This document shows positions 1 through 6,036 of a stretch of DNA of 12,621 bases, piece after piece. A model generated the notes under the pieces. It did no database searches, was not told where the DNA came from, and saw only the letters and a list, made by a program, of their open reading frames with translations. Source of the DNA: CAZVCG01 sp964649675 (GTDB lineage Bacteria; Pseudomonadota; Alphaproteobacteria; UBA9219); contig CAZYPX010000050.1 of NCBI GenBank assembly GCA_964649675.1, forward strand, positions 1-12,621. The letters are read 5' to 3'. Position numbers and translations under genes: made by a program. Positions within the stretch are counted from its first letter, which is position 1. Each line of letters begins with the position of its first letter.

Positions 1-125
1 CGTCGACTCCCCAGCCTCTCGTTAACATAACAAATGAGCCAAAAACCTCTAATGTTCGCCCGCTACGGGAATTAGGCTTTCGTTTGCGTAATAACAAGAC
101 CTTTGTTAAAATGGAAAGGCAATTT

Positions 126-602
126 ATGAAAAGGATAAACAATATGATAGGGGCTCTTTTTCGATCAGCGAAAGAACGTTTTGGCTATACGTTCAGACAA
201 TTGCGCCGGCGCAACCTCTTTAAACTCGCTCTTGCCGCTTCCGCCGGTATGGGGCTGCTTCCACTTAAGGGATGCCTTTATACTGGCCCATATTACTATA
301 CACGACACGTTGGCGTAGTCGACCACTACCCTTATGAAGGATCTTTTGGGGGATACCACCATGTGAGAACATATGGTCCCGTCTATTATCCATATACGCC
401 CGTAAGAATACATGTTGGTACAAGCCGCAAACCGCGCGCCGACTTTAAAATCCGCTGGTCCCAAGGTCTTATAGAACACCATAAATACGACCGTCCTCGA
501 CATAACCACAAACGTCATCGCGATTACGACGGCCCACGCCGTCACCACGATCATCGCGGCAAGAAGGGGGACGGGCGTCACCAGAGACATGACCCGCGCT
601 AG
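126..602 (+). CDS. His/Arg-rich putative lipoprotein, function unknown
   Basis: I do not recognise a family. With the ATG at 126 the product is 158 residues. This start is preferred because GGAAAGG lies 6 bases upstream; the frame is also open from a TTG at 84 and an ATG at 111. Residues 1-30 are basic, residues 31-47 are hydrophobic, and a lipobox-like LKGC ends at Cys50, so it may be an exported lipoprotein. The Lys at position -2 and the long n-region are atypical, so plain secretion or membrane anchoring is also possible. Residues 54-90 are rich in Tyr, Gly and Pro. The tail, residues 118-158, has ten His plus many Arg, Lys and Asp, a composition that could bind metal or an anionic polymer. 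It ends 41 bases before recX on the same strand. The gene is less GC-rich than recX. Confidence 0.55.
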   Translation: MKRINNMIGALFRSAKERFGYTFRQLRRRNLFKLALAASAGMGLLPLKGCLYTGPYYYTRHVGVVDHYPYEGSFGGYHHVRTYGPVYYPYTPVRIHVGTSRKPRADFKIRWSQGLIEHHKYDRPRHNHKRHRDYDGPRRHHDHRGKKGDGRHQRHDPR

Positions 603-643
603 ACCAAAAGGGTTTTGAGGACGCTTCCTTCCGGAAAACCACA

Positions 644-1222
644 ATGAGGAAGAAAAAGGCCGGTATCCCGACTCCCGACTATTTGGCCAACGTCGCGCTT
701 TATTACCTTGGTCGCTTCGCCGCGTCCGAGGCCAGCCTGCGCCGCGTGCTGGAAAACCGCCTCCGCCGCGCCGCGATGGCGCATCCCGATTTCGCCGCCG
801 ACCACGCGCGGCAAACGGAATTGAAGCAGGACATCGCCAAAATCATCGAACAGCACAAGAAAACGGGCGCCATCAACGACGAGGCCTTCGCCGCGATGAA
901 AGCCGGAAGCCTACGCCGTTCGGGACGAAGCGCCCGCAGCATCGCGGAAAAGCTCCGGCAAAAAGGCATTGCGCCCGCGCTGATCGAGAAAGCCTTGGAA
1001 CCTGAGGACGGCGCGACGCGCGAAGACGAGGAACTGGTGGCCGCGCGCTCTTTTGCGAAACGACGCGGTCTCGGCCCTTATCGGCGCATTTCGGCAACGC
1101 CGCATAGTGACGCGCCGGAAAAACTAAAACGCAAAGAAACAGCCGCTCTCGCCCGCGCGGGGTTCGGGTTTAATGTAATTAAAAATGTGCTGGGCGGCGA
1201 AGCGGAATGGGGAGAGGAATAA
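644..1222 (+). CDS. recX: RecX family regulatory protein
   Basis: The product is a 192-residue, almost all-helical basic protein. RecX proteins bind the RecA filament and modulate (usually inhibit) its recombinase and coprotease activity in the cytoplasm. The recognisable part is the first helical repeat, ALYYLGRFAASEASLRRVL at residues 18-36, the alphaproteobacterial RecX signature. It is followed by a second three-helix unit around residues 76-117 (GAINDEAFAAMKAGSLRRSG, then AEKLRQKGIAPALIEKAL) and a third near the C terminus (FAKRRGLGPYRR and GFGFNVIKNVL). Length is usual for the family. ATG at 644 is the first start in an otherwise startless frame and has only a weak ribosome-binding site. 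recA is not next to it here, which is common in Alphaproteobacteria, so the gene is probably transcribed with the preceding small gene or alone. Confidence 0.9.
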   Translation: MRKKKAGIPTPDYLANVALYYLGRFAASEASLRRVLENRLRRAAMAHPDFAADHARQTELKQDIAKIIEQHKKTGAINDEAFAAMKAGSLRRSGRSARSIAEKLRQKGIAPALIEKALEPEDGATREDEELVAARSFAKRRGLGPYRRISATPHSDAPEKLKRKETAALARAGFGFNVIKNVLGGEAEWGEE

Positions 1223-1293
1223 AACAATCGCAGCTTAAACTGTCTGAAAAGTGCACTGCGCCAAAGGCGCACAATATAAACGGAAAATTATCC

Positions 1294-1321
1294 AAGAATT
1301 CCTCAAGTTAATGGAATTCTT
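1294..1321. repeat. Perfect 9-bp inverted repeat
   Basis: AAGAATTCC at 1294-1302 and GGAATTCTT at 1313-1321 are exact reverse complements separated by 10 bases. The hairpin is AT-rich and is not followed by a T-run, so it is not a typical terminator. It could be an operator or a remnant of a mobile-element end. Confidence 0.6.
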
Positions 1322-1351
1322 ACCATAAGTAATGCCAAAATTCGGCAAAAA

Positions 1352-1394
1352 ACTACCAAAAAAGGTGCAAGTATTGTTGTCGTTTTTGGGTAGT
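1352..1394. repeat. Imperfect 11-bp inverted repeat with long loop
   Basis: ACTACCAAAAA at 1352-1362 pairs with TTTTTGGGTAGT at 1383-1394 if G1388 is bulged, leaving a 20-base loop. It lies 30 bases after the previous inverted repeat. It may be a folded transcript element or the vestige of a mobile-element end. On the plus strand it also reads as a weak bidirectional terminator-like stem, but G+C in the stem is low. Confidence 0.45.
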
Positions 1395-1518
1395 CCGTAT
1401 TTTTGGTATTCTCTGACCACCAACACGGCAACTCGAAATTTTTCGCCGTAGCTTGGTTAATTATTGAGGAAACCATTTTGAAAAGTCATGGGGGGACGCT
1501 ACGTTTTTAAGGAAGAAA

Positions 1519-1944
1519 TTGCCAGTCCAGAAGCTCGTTCTTCTGATTGCCTGTTTGAGAGGATTGCAAAAAGTGTCTGCGCCGTTGCCAGCACGTCTTG
1601 TTGGTTCTGCTTATTCGATTGATCCTGCGATCAACGATGATGAAGACGCGCGTTTTCCAGATGTGAGAATATATGCGGTAGGGGATGCCGAATACATTGT
1701 TCCGCAAAAGACGGTTTGGCGAGACGAAGAGGTAGCTGAAGACACCGTTTTTCTCGATAAAGCCGAGAAGATTATCGACCGTCCGCTTGATGCAGGCGGG
1801 AAGCCGACCCGCATAGTCACTGAGATGAAGCGAAGCGCTGACGTTGAACCGGAAGTGCGCGCTTCCCTGCGGGCCATCGTCGATCAACGGTACAAACCAA
1901 AACCCGGTTACAAGGTACAGATCATCGAAGCAACCCCGCGCTAA
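1519..1944 (+). CDS. Hypothetical protein, first of an unknown gene pair
   Basis: I do not recognise this 141-residue product. The start is uncertain. TTG at 1519 has AAGGAAG only 3 bases upstream. GTG at 1573 has AGAGGA at a better 9-base distance and would give 123 residues without the hydrophobic LVLLIACL stretch at residues 6-13. The body is acidic to neutral with no clear membrane segment. Residues 44-60 (ARFPDVRIYAVGDAEYI) read like a small beta-rich fold. Residues 80-95 and 100-122 look helical. The C terminus (KPKPGYKVQIIEATPR) is basic. It stops 20 bases before the next unknown gene on the same strand, so the two are likely co-transcribed. Codon use is less GC-biased than in recX or aroA. 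It could be half of a two-gene module, but nothing in the sequence identifies a function. Confidence 0.5.
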   Translation: MPVQKLVLLIACLRGLQKVSAPLPARLVGSAYSIDPAINDDEDARFPDVRIYAVGDAEYIVPQKTVWRDEEVAEDTVFLDKAEKIIDRPLDAGGKPTRIVTEMKRSADVEPEVRASLRAIVDQRYKPKPGYKVQIIEATPR

Positions 1945-1964
1945 GCTTTACCGGAGTCACGACC

Positions 1965-2819
1965 ATGACATTGGTAAAGCCGCGCTCGGCTTCCCCGGAA
2001 GAATTCTGTCTTTGGCTCAAGGAGAAGCTTGAGCTTGACGGCGACGCTCTTTTTGGACGTACGCCTTATCTCGTTCTTTATTCCGGCCCCGTCGCTTCTT
2101 TCAAGAAAGCGATGGAAGCCCTTCTGGGGCGACCCGTTGACAGCAACAAACCGCGCGGGCGAGGCCAAGCCAAGCGGTTCACCACGGACATTCTCGACGA
2201 TACGCCCATTGGCAAGTGGCTTTTGGCGCAGGATTTTGTCGGGTATTTTGCCAAGGTTTGTAATGGCGACGATAAGCTCATTGAGGCCGCAGAGTTTGCA
2301 GTCTGGGCGACTGTTTCAGAAGAACTTGTCCGCCATGCGAAGGGAAAAGCGTTTACGGCGGTTTGCGGTGCGGCCCCTGATCGCGTTTTCTTCAAACACG
2401 AACTGCCCCAGATGCTCGAAGAAACGGGGCTAGAAAGCGTCAATAATTTGCCGCTTGAGCTGGTCAGGGATTTTTCGGTTCTCGGCGTCAAAAAGGCATT
2501 CTTTCAGATTCGCAAATTCGAGCTTTTGTCCCTGCACTATCAGACGCGGCAAGAAGCCGATCCGGACAAAGCGCGCGCGTTGCGTGAAAAGTGGAACGAG
2601 CAACGCGGCTTTTTCAAAGAAAGCTTGAAAAACCACAACGCCGCCGCCCTTCAGTTGGTGCCGGACGAAGCGAAGATATTGCGGCTCCGCCGTCGCACGA
2701 TCCGTTCGGGTTATGATTTTGCTGCGATCAAGGAGGCCATCATCGCCGACAACGGGCCGTCGAGTCCTTTGTCCCTCTGTGCTCCAATCGCTGCTCTTGC
2801 GGCGCTGAACAGTCATTGA
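1965..2819 (+). CDS. Hypothetical protein, second of an unknown gene pair
   Basis: The product is a 284-residue soluble protein that I cannot assign. ATG at 1965 follows GGAG at 1952-1955 (9-base spacing), and the gap from the preceding gene is 20 bases, suggesting one operon. There is no signal peptide or membrane segment. Two parts stand out. Residues 114-163 carry an alternating pattern: Trp114, SEELVRHAKG at 118-127, then FTAVCGA, then HELPQMLEETGL at 145-156 and NNLPLEL, which looks like a conserved core. The second is a charged helical segment, residues 191-250, ending in RLRRRTIRSGY. Cysteines at 15, 99, 134 and 272 do not form a metal-site spacing. The last 20 residues are small and hydrophobic (LCAPIAALAALNSH). 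No nuclease, kinase, protease or DNA-binding motif could be read. The setting fits an accessory or defence-like insertion, but this is only inference. Confidence 0.75.
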   Translation: MTLVKPRSASPEEFCLWLKEKLELDGDALFGRTPYLVLYSGPVASFKKAMEALLGRPVDSNKPRGRGQAKRFTTDILDDTPIGKWLLAQDFVGYFAKVCNGDDKLIEAAEFAVWATVSEELVRHAKGKAFTAVCGAAPDRVFFKHELPQMLEETGLESVNNLPLELVRDFSVLGVKKAFFQIRKFELLSLHYQTRQEADPDKARALREKWNEQRGFFKESLKNHNAAALQLVPDEAKILRLRRRTIRSGYDFAAIKEAIIADNGPSSPLSLCAPIAALAALNSH

Positions 2820-3027
2820 TGGGTTTTCCATTCCAACCACTGATTACGCGATTGACTCTCAGCCCCTCTTTTGTACGAGGGCCAGACGTTTTAGTGACGG
2901 GCCGAAAGGTTACAGGTTCCGGCGGTCAAAACGGGCGTAAAAAAGGAGGTTGTAACGGTCAAACGCAGACATGTTCCGTTGGAACAGTCACGCGCGGAAA
3001 TGTGCGAAAAAAAAAACGACTTTTGGC

Positions 3028-3354
3028 TTAGCGATCGTCCATTTTATCGTCGTCTTCGACCTCAACGACTTCCTCGACGGCAACGTCGTCGGCCAACTCA
3101 TCGGCGTCTTCGATGACGGAGGATTCCACCTCGTCGCCATCGACCAAGGGCAAATCGTCAATGATATCTGGCGCGGGAACGGGTTTGCGTTTTTCTTCCG
3201 CCGGAACGGAACGGCCACGACGGGCCTTCGTCAGGGCTTCGGGATCGTACACAGCGCCACAGCCCGGGCAAACCGGCTGCTTTTTCTTCATGTCGTAGTA
3301 ACGCGTTCCGCAGTGCGAACAGATCCGCTTGGTACCCCATTCCGCCTTTGCCAC
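3028..3354 (-). CDS. TIGR02300/FYDLN-type zinc-ribbon acidic protein
   Basis: This is a 108-residue protein of the small alphaproteobacterial FYDLN_acid group, whose biochemical role is not established. The start is GTG at 3354 rather than ATG at 3390: AGGAGG sits exactly 7 bases before the GTG, and family members begin with an AKAEWGTKR-like sequence. Residues 6-38 form a zinc-ribbon-like unit, GTKRICSHCGTRYYDM then CPGCGAVYDPEA, with Cys12, Cys15, Cys29 and Cys32. The name motif FYDLN is replaced here by YYDMK. A basic linker (residues 43-58) leads to a strongly acidic tail (62-108) rich in Asp and Glu, typical of the family. It is transcribed divergently from aroA with 155 bases between the starts, an arrangement that recurs in Alphaproteobacteria. 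A T10 run lies just past its stop on the coding strand. Confidence 0.93.
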   Translation of the reverse strand: MAKAEWGTKRICSHCGTRYYDMKKKQPVCPGCGAVYDPEALTKARRGRSVPAEEKRKPVPAPDIIDDLPLVDGDEVESSVIEDADELADDVAVEEVVEVEDDDKMDDR

Positions 3355-3361
3355 CTTATAT

Positions 3362-3367
3362 CCTCCT
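3362..3367 (-). promoter_or_regulatory. Consensus ribosome-binding site fixing the GTG start
   Basis: On the minus strand AGGAGG precedes the GTG at 3354 with a 7-base spacer. It decides the start of the zinc-ribbon protein gene; the upstream ATG at 3390 has no comparable site. Confidence 0.85.
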
Positions 3368-3497
3368 GCCGTGTTCCTAATGAGCCGCAAAATCTAGGAA
3401 GGGCAGTCCCTTGCCATGAAACATGCGGCCTGTCAAACTCTTGTATGGGGCTTCGCGTTTTTGGATGAATGAGCCTGTCCCACCCGCCCGTTTCTGC

Positions 3498-3503
3498 TAT
3501 AAG
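3498..3503 (+). promoter_or_regulatory. Candidate -10 element for a leaderless aroA transcript
   Basis: TATAAG lies 6 bases before the aroA ATG, so a start site at the usual distance would fall on or next to the A of the ATG at 3510. aroA has only a weak AAGG as ribosome-binding site. Leaderless messages are well known in Alphaproteobacteria. No good -35 hexamer is visible at 16-18 bases, so this is tentative. Confidence 0.3.
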
Positions 3504-3509
3504 GCCGTT

Positions 3510-4844
3510 ATGACAAGCGCCCCCAAGCCCCTTATTTCCCATACCTCCGGCCCCCTGAAAGGCGAATTGACGCCTCCGGGCGACAAGAGCATTTCCCACC
3601 GCTCGATCATGCTGGGCGGGATAGCCCTCGGCACGACCACCGTAAGGGGGCTTTTGGAAGGCGAAGACGTGCTTCACACCGTGGCCACCATGCGCGCCCT
3701 GGGCGCGGAAATCTCCAAGGGCGGGGACGTTTGGACCATAAAAGGCAATGGGTTAGAAGGGCTTGTTGAACCAGCCGAGGTTCTCGACATGGGCAACAGC
3801 GGCACCTCGGCCCGCCTGCTCATCGGCCTTTTGGGCGCGCGCCCCCTCACCTGCCGCTTCACGGGCGACGCCTCCCTGCAAAAACGCCCCATGGGGCGCG
3901 TCATCAAGCCCTTAGAGCACATGGGAGCGACTTTTGAAGCGCAAGAAGGCGGGCGCATGCCGCTGACCGTTCACGGCGCGAAAAACCCCTCCCCCATCAC
4001 TTACAGGCTCCCTGAGGCCTCGGCGCAGGTGAAATCCGCCGTTTTGCTGGCCGGATTGAGCGCCAAAGGCGTCACGACGGTCATCGAAACCGTCCCGACG
4101 CGCGATCATACCGAAAATATGCTTCGCCATTTCGGCGCGAAACTGACCATCGAAAAGGGACCCGACGGCGCGGAAGCCATTTCGGTTGAAGGGCCCGCCG
4201 TCTTGAAAGGTCAAGAGATTATCGTCCCGTCCGACATCAGCTCGGCAGCGTTCCCCATGGTCGCTGCGCTGATCCGGCCCGGCTCGTGCGTCACGTTAAA
4301 AAACGTCGGATTGAACAAGCGGCGCGCGGGGTTAGTCGATACATTAAAAGAAATGGGCGCGGACATTCAGATGTCCACCTTGCGCGAAGCGTGCGGCGAG
4401 CCTGTCGCCGACCTGATCGTAACCGCCGGAAAACTCAAAGGAATTATGGCGCCCGCCGACCGCGTGCCGAGCATGGTTGACGAATACCCCATCCTCGCCA
4501 TGGCCGCCGCCTGCGCCGAGGGCACAACGCGGATGTGCGGACTTGGCGAACTGCGCGTGAAGGAAAGCGACCGCTTGCAGCTTGTTTTTGAAGGGCTTAG
4601 GGCTTGCGGCGCGGACGTGGAAATAGACGGCGACGATCTGATCGTGCATGGCAACGGGCGGCCGCCCAAGGGTGGCGCGACAGTCCAAACGGCCATGGAT
4701 CACCGCATCGCCATGAGCTTCCTCATCCTCGGCATGGCCGCTCTGGAGCCTGTAAGGATCGACGACGGAAGCTTTATGGCGACCAGCTTCCCCGGCTTTA
4801 CCGGCCTGATGAACGGTCTCGGCGCGCGCATTGAAACCGTTTGA
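3510..4844 (+). CDS. aroA: 3-phosphoshikimate 1-carboxyvinyltransferase (EPSP synthase), class II-like
   Basis: This enzyme joins phosphoenolpyruvate to shikimate 3-phosphate in the chorismate pathway, in the cytoplasm. The ATG at 3510 gives 444 residues, the normal length; an upstream in-frame extension from 3423 has no family-like sequence. Visible motifs in order: GDKSISHRS at 24-32, GNSGTSARLL at 95-104, ASLQKRPMGR at 121-130, SAQVKSAVLLAGL at 171-183, TRDHTEN at 197-203, SMVDEYPILA at 321-330 (Asp324 expected catalytic), ELRVKESDRL at 347-356 (Glu352) and DHRIAMS at 397-403. GDK, SAQxK and RxHxE are class II (CP4-type) signatures. The fourth class II motif, NxTR, reads NKRR here. Gly98 occupies the position that is Ala100 in CP4, so glyphosate tolerance cannot be assumed from class membership. 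In many Alphaproteobacteria cmk and rpsA follow aroA; here a fimbrial locus follows instead. Confidence 0.97.
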   Translation: MTSAPKPLISHTSGPLKGELTPPGDKSISHRSIMLGGIALGTTTVRGLLEGEDVLHTVATMRALGAEISKGGDVWTIKGNGLEGLVEPAEVLDMGNSGTSARLLIGLLGARPLTCRFTGDASLQKRPMGRVIKPLEHMGATFEAQEGGRMPLTVHGAKNPSPITYRLPEASAQVKSAVLLAGLSAKGVTTVIETVPTRDHTENMLRHFGAKLTIEKGPDGAEAISVEGPAVLKGQEIIVPSDISSAAFPMVAALIRPGSCVTLKNVGLNKRRAGLVDTLKEMGADIQMSTLREACGEPVADLIVTAGKLKGIMAPADRVPSMVDEYPILAMAAACAEGTTRMCGLGELRVKESDRLQLVFEGLRACGADVEIDGDDLIVHGNGRPPKGGATVQTAMDHRIAMSFLILGMAALEPVRIDDGSFMATSFPGFTGLMNGLGARIETV

Positions 4845-5300
4845 ATCATGACATTTAGGCTTCTAGCCCAAAAGGAGGCTGTTTTAAAAAAAACTCCCCC
4901 CTCTTTTCATGGGCCAACCTGAACCTTCCTGCGGCGCGAAAAGGAATTCGTCATGCGGACAATAACTTCACACCAAACGATTAACAGGCCTGATCCGGCA
5001 TAACGCGCACCGAATTCTCCGCCTCGCATAACCGCGTCTTTTTTCATGACCTGAAATACACGCACCTCGTCGCCGCTCAAGACGTTCGCCATACGTCAAC
5101 ACGCAACGAAGGTCGGCCGCAGAAAGGGCGCGGCAAAATCAGGAACAACACGCCGCATCACGTCCGCGCCAAAAGCAGTATATGTATATTATGTTGTTTT
5201 TTGTTTCTATCCCATGAAGATGTTACGCCATCGTCCTAATGTTATGCTTGCTTAACACAATATTAAGCATGCGTTCGTATGCTGCCTCCCGCATACCTAT
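4845..5300. other. Long non-coding stretch between aroA and the pilin leader
   Basis: No convincing gene lies here. A 61-codon minus-strand frame (4907-5092) has no ribosome-binding site and no recognisable sequence. Bases 5170-5280 are markedly AT-rich (for example TATATGTATATTATGTTG and a T6 run), unlike the GC-rich flanks, and are the likely promoter zone for the fimbrial locus. I could not find a convincing paired -35/-10 or a sigma-54 GG-N10-GC site. Only a weak 4-bp stem followed by GTTTT (near 4868-4885) is seen after aroA, so aroA termination is unclear. Two overlapping palindromes at 5249-5283 are listed separately. Confidence 0.6.
5249..5283. repeat. Two overlapping palindromes upstream of the pilin
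   Basis: TGCTTAA (5249-5255) and TTAAGCA (5263-5269) form a perfect 7-bp inverted repeat with a 7-base spacer. The right arm overlaps a second palindrome, AGCATGCG (5266-5273) TT CGTATGCT (5276-5283), which is perfect except for one G-T pair. Such nested dyads upstream of a regulated gene suit binding of a dimeric transcription factor; the factor is unknown. Confidence 0.5.
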
Positions 5301-5406
5301 GTGTTTCGTCCAGCGAGACACTGGGGCGCGGTGCATGCAAGCTCTCGGCGGACAGACATGCCGTAGGTGAGGTGTGCCCATTTGAAAAAACCATGGGAGA
5401 AGCTCA
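5301..5406 (+). promoter_or_regulatory. Structured 5' leader with alternative stems before the pilin gene
   Basis: Three features can be read directly. Hairpin A pairs GTGTTTCG (5301-5308) with CGAGACAC (5314-5321), 8 bp including one G-U, loop TCCAG. Stem B pairs 5322-5330 (TGGGGCGCG, G5326 bulged) with 5373-5380 (TGTGCCCA), 8 bp, and encloses a GCATG/CATGC stem (5333-5337 with 5357-5361). Stem C pairs CCCAT (5377-5381) with ATGGG (5393-5397), which covers the GGG of the pilin Shine-Dalgarno GGGAGA (5395-5400). B and C share bases 5377-5380 and cannot coexist, so formation of B would free the ribosome-binding site. This is the layout of a translational switch. Some pieces recall the c-di-GMP-I (GEMM) riboswitch, but its conserved GACGCAAAGCC core is absent, so no family is named. 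Confidence 0.45.
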
Positions 5407-5931
5407 ATGACGATTAAGACAAGACTTAAATACCTTGCCCTCGGGCTCGCGGGTTCGCTGGCTGTTTGCGGCGGGGCCTATGCCGCCACGCAATCGGTCA
5501 CGGCCAACATTGCGTTCGACACGGTCCTAACGCTGAACAAGACCGCCGACATCAACTTCGGCATCGTCGCAGCCTCAACAGGGGGCGACTACACGATCAC
5601 CACAGCGGGCGCTGTATCGGCGGCAAACGGCGGCGTTATCGTCGGCGGCACGCCGCAAGCGGCATCTATCACCGTGACGGGTTCGGCCACGCAAACGGTT
5701 GCTGTCTCGACGGGCAACTACGCCGCCGACAACGGCGTGACGCCTTCAGCCGCGAGCTGCAACTATAACGGTACCGCCATCGCCGACTGCGACACAGGCC
5801 AATCCGGACTGACAGCGCCCGGCGGCGCCGGCAGGACGCTTACGGTCGGCGTTACGGTTGACGTTGACGGCACGCAAGGCGCTGGCTCATCGGCCGCTCC
5901 GACGTTCGACGTTATCGTGATCTACGGCTAA
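5407..5931 (+). CDS. DUF4402-type fimbrial major subunit (pilin)
   Basis: This is a 174-residue secreted subunit. Residues 1-26 are a Sec signal peptide with a basic start, a hydrophobic core and AYA before the predicted cleavage at Ala27. The mature part is rich in Thr, Ala, Gly and Val beta-strands, and NFGIVAASTGGDYTI at residues 50-64 is the strand and turn typical of DUF4402 pilin-like domains. Cys118 and Cys128 could form one disulfide. The C-terminal strands, RTLTVGVTVDVDG and TFDVIVIYG, end the domain as expected for a donor-strand subunit. Position first in the locus, a good GGGAGA site 6 bases before the ATG, a structured leader upstream and a strong terminator right after it indicate the abundant structural subunit. 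A minor or adhesive subunit is the alternative. The chaperone and usher-like genes downstream support assembly by a chaperone-usher-type pathway. Confidence 0.85.
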   Translation: MTIKTRLKYLALGLAGSLAVCGGAYAATQSVTANIAFDTVLTLNKTADINFGIVAASTGGDYTITTAGAVSAANGGVIVGGTPQAASITVTGSATQTVAVSTGNYAADNGVTPSAASCNYNGTAIADCDTGQSGLTAPGGAGRTLTVGVTVDVDGTQGAGSSAAPTFDVIVIYG

Positions 5932-5966
5932 AAACGACGAACTTGATAGCGTAACAGTTTGCGCCT

Positions 5967-6010
5967 ACAGTGAGGACGGGATTCGCTCCCGTCCTCGTCT
6001 GTGCTTTTTT
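5967..6010 (+). terminator. Strong intrinsic terminator after the pilin gene
   Basis: GAGGACGGGA (5972-5981) and TCCCGTCCTC (5987-5996) form a perfect 10-bp GC-rich stem with loop TTCGC. An outer ACAG/CTGT pairing (5967-5970 with 5999-6002) extends it across a small internal loop, and T6 follows at 6005-6010. It starts 36 bases after the pilin stop. Because the next gene has its ATG only 27 bases further on and no visible promoter, this is probably a leaky terminator that sets the ratio of pilin to downstream gene products. Confidence 0.88.
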
Positions 6011-6036
6011 CGTTTTGGTGGCGGCGCGTTACGTTT

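Larger units (their letters stand above)
1223..1518. other. AT-rich intergenic stretch with two inverted repeats
   Basis: About 296 bases between recX and the first unknown gene. They are clearly richer in A and T than recX and contain runs of A and T. I see no convincing gene. The only forward ATG close to the next gene (1488) opens a 44-codon frame overlapping it, with no ribosome-binding site. The notable content is the pair of inverted repeats at 1294-1321 and 1352-1394, listed separately. The composition change and repeats suggest the left edge of a horizontally acquired segment, but no transposase, integrase or target duplication is visible. Confidence 0.6.

Noticed and set aside
1..83. 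Possible tail of an upstream gene (open frame to TAA at 28-30)
   Set aside because: Nine codons are too few to judge, and nothing is recognisable.
1488..1622. A 44-codon plus-strand frame starting at ATG 1488, overlapping the first unknown gene
   Set aside because: The only purine-rich site is about 18 bases upstream, and the longer overlapping frame continues coding-like to 1944; a frameshift between them cannot be shown.
2864..2881. CCCTC / GAGGG hairpin after the second unknown gene
   Set aside because: Only 5 bp with an 8-base loop and no T-run directly after; too weak to call a terminator.
2972..3027. TGTTCC-GTT-GGAACA dyad and the A10/T10 run beyond the zinc-ribbon gene stop
   Set aside because: The dyad resembles neither the alphaproteobacterial GTTC-N7-GTTC LexA box nor a terminator stem adjacent to the T-run; on the minus strand only a 4-bp ACGA/TCGT stem precedes the T-run.
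2816..3031. A 71-codon plus-strand frame between the unknown pair and the zinc-ribbon gene
   Set aside because: Composition is not coding-like, the start overlaps the previous stop, and no ribosome-binding site is seen.
4907..5092. A 61-codon minus-strand frame between aroA and the pilin
   Set aside because: No ribosome-binding site, no recognisable motif, and the stretch overlaps no conserved context; it could be a remnant but cannot be supported as a gene.
5301..5380. A confident c-di-GMP-I (GEMM) riboswitch call
   Set aside because: Some fragments match, but the conserved GACGCAAAGCC core and a GNRA loop on the first hairpin are missing; kept only as an unclassified structured leader.
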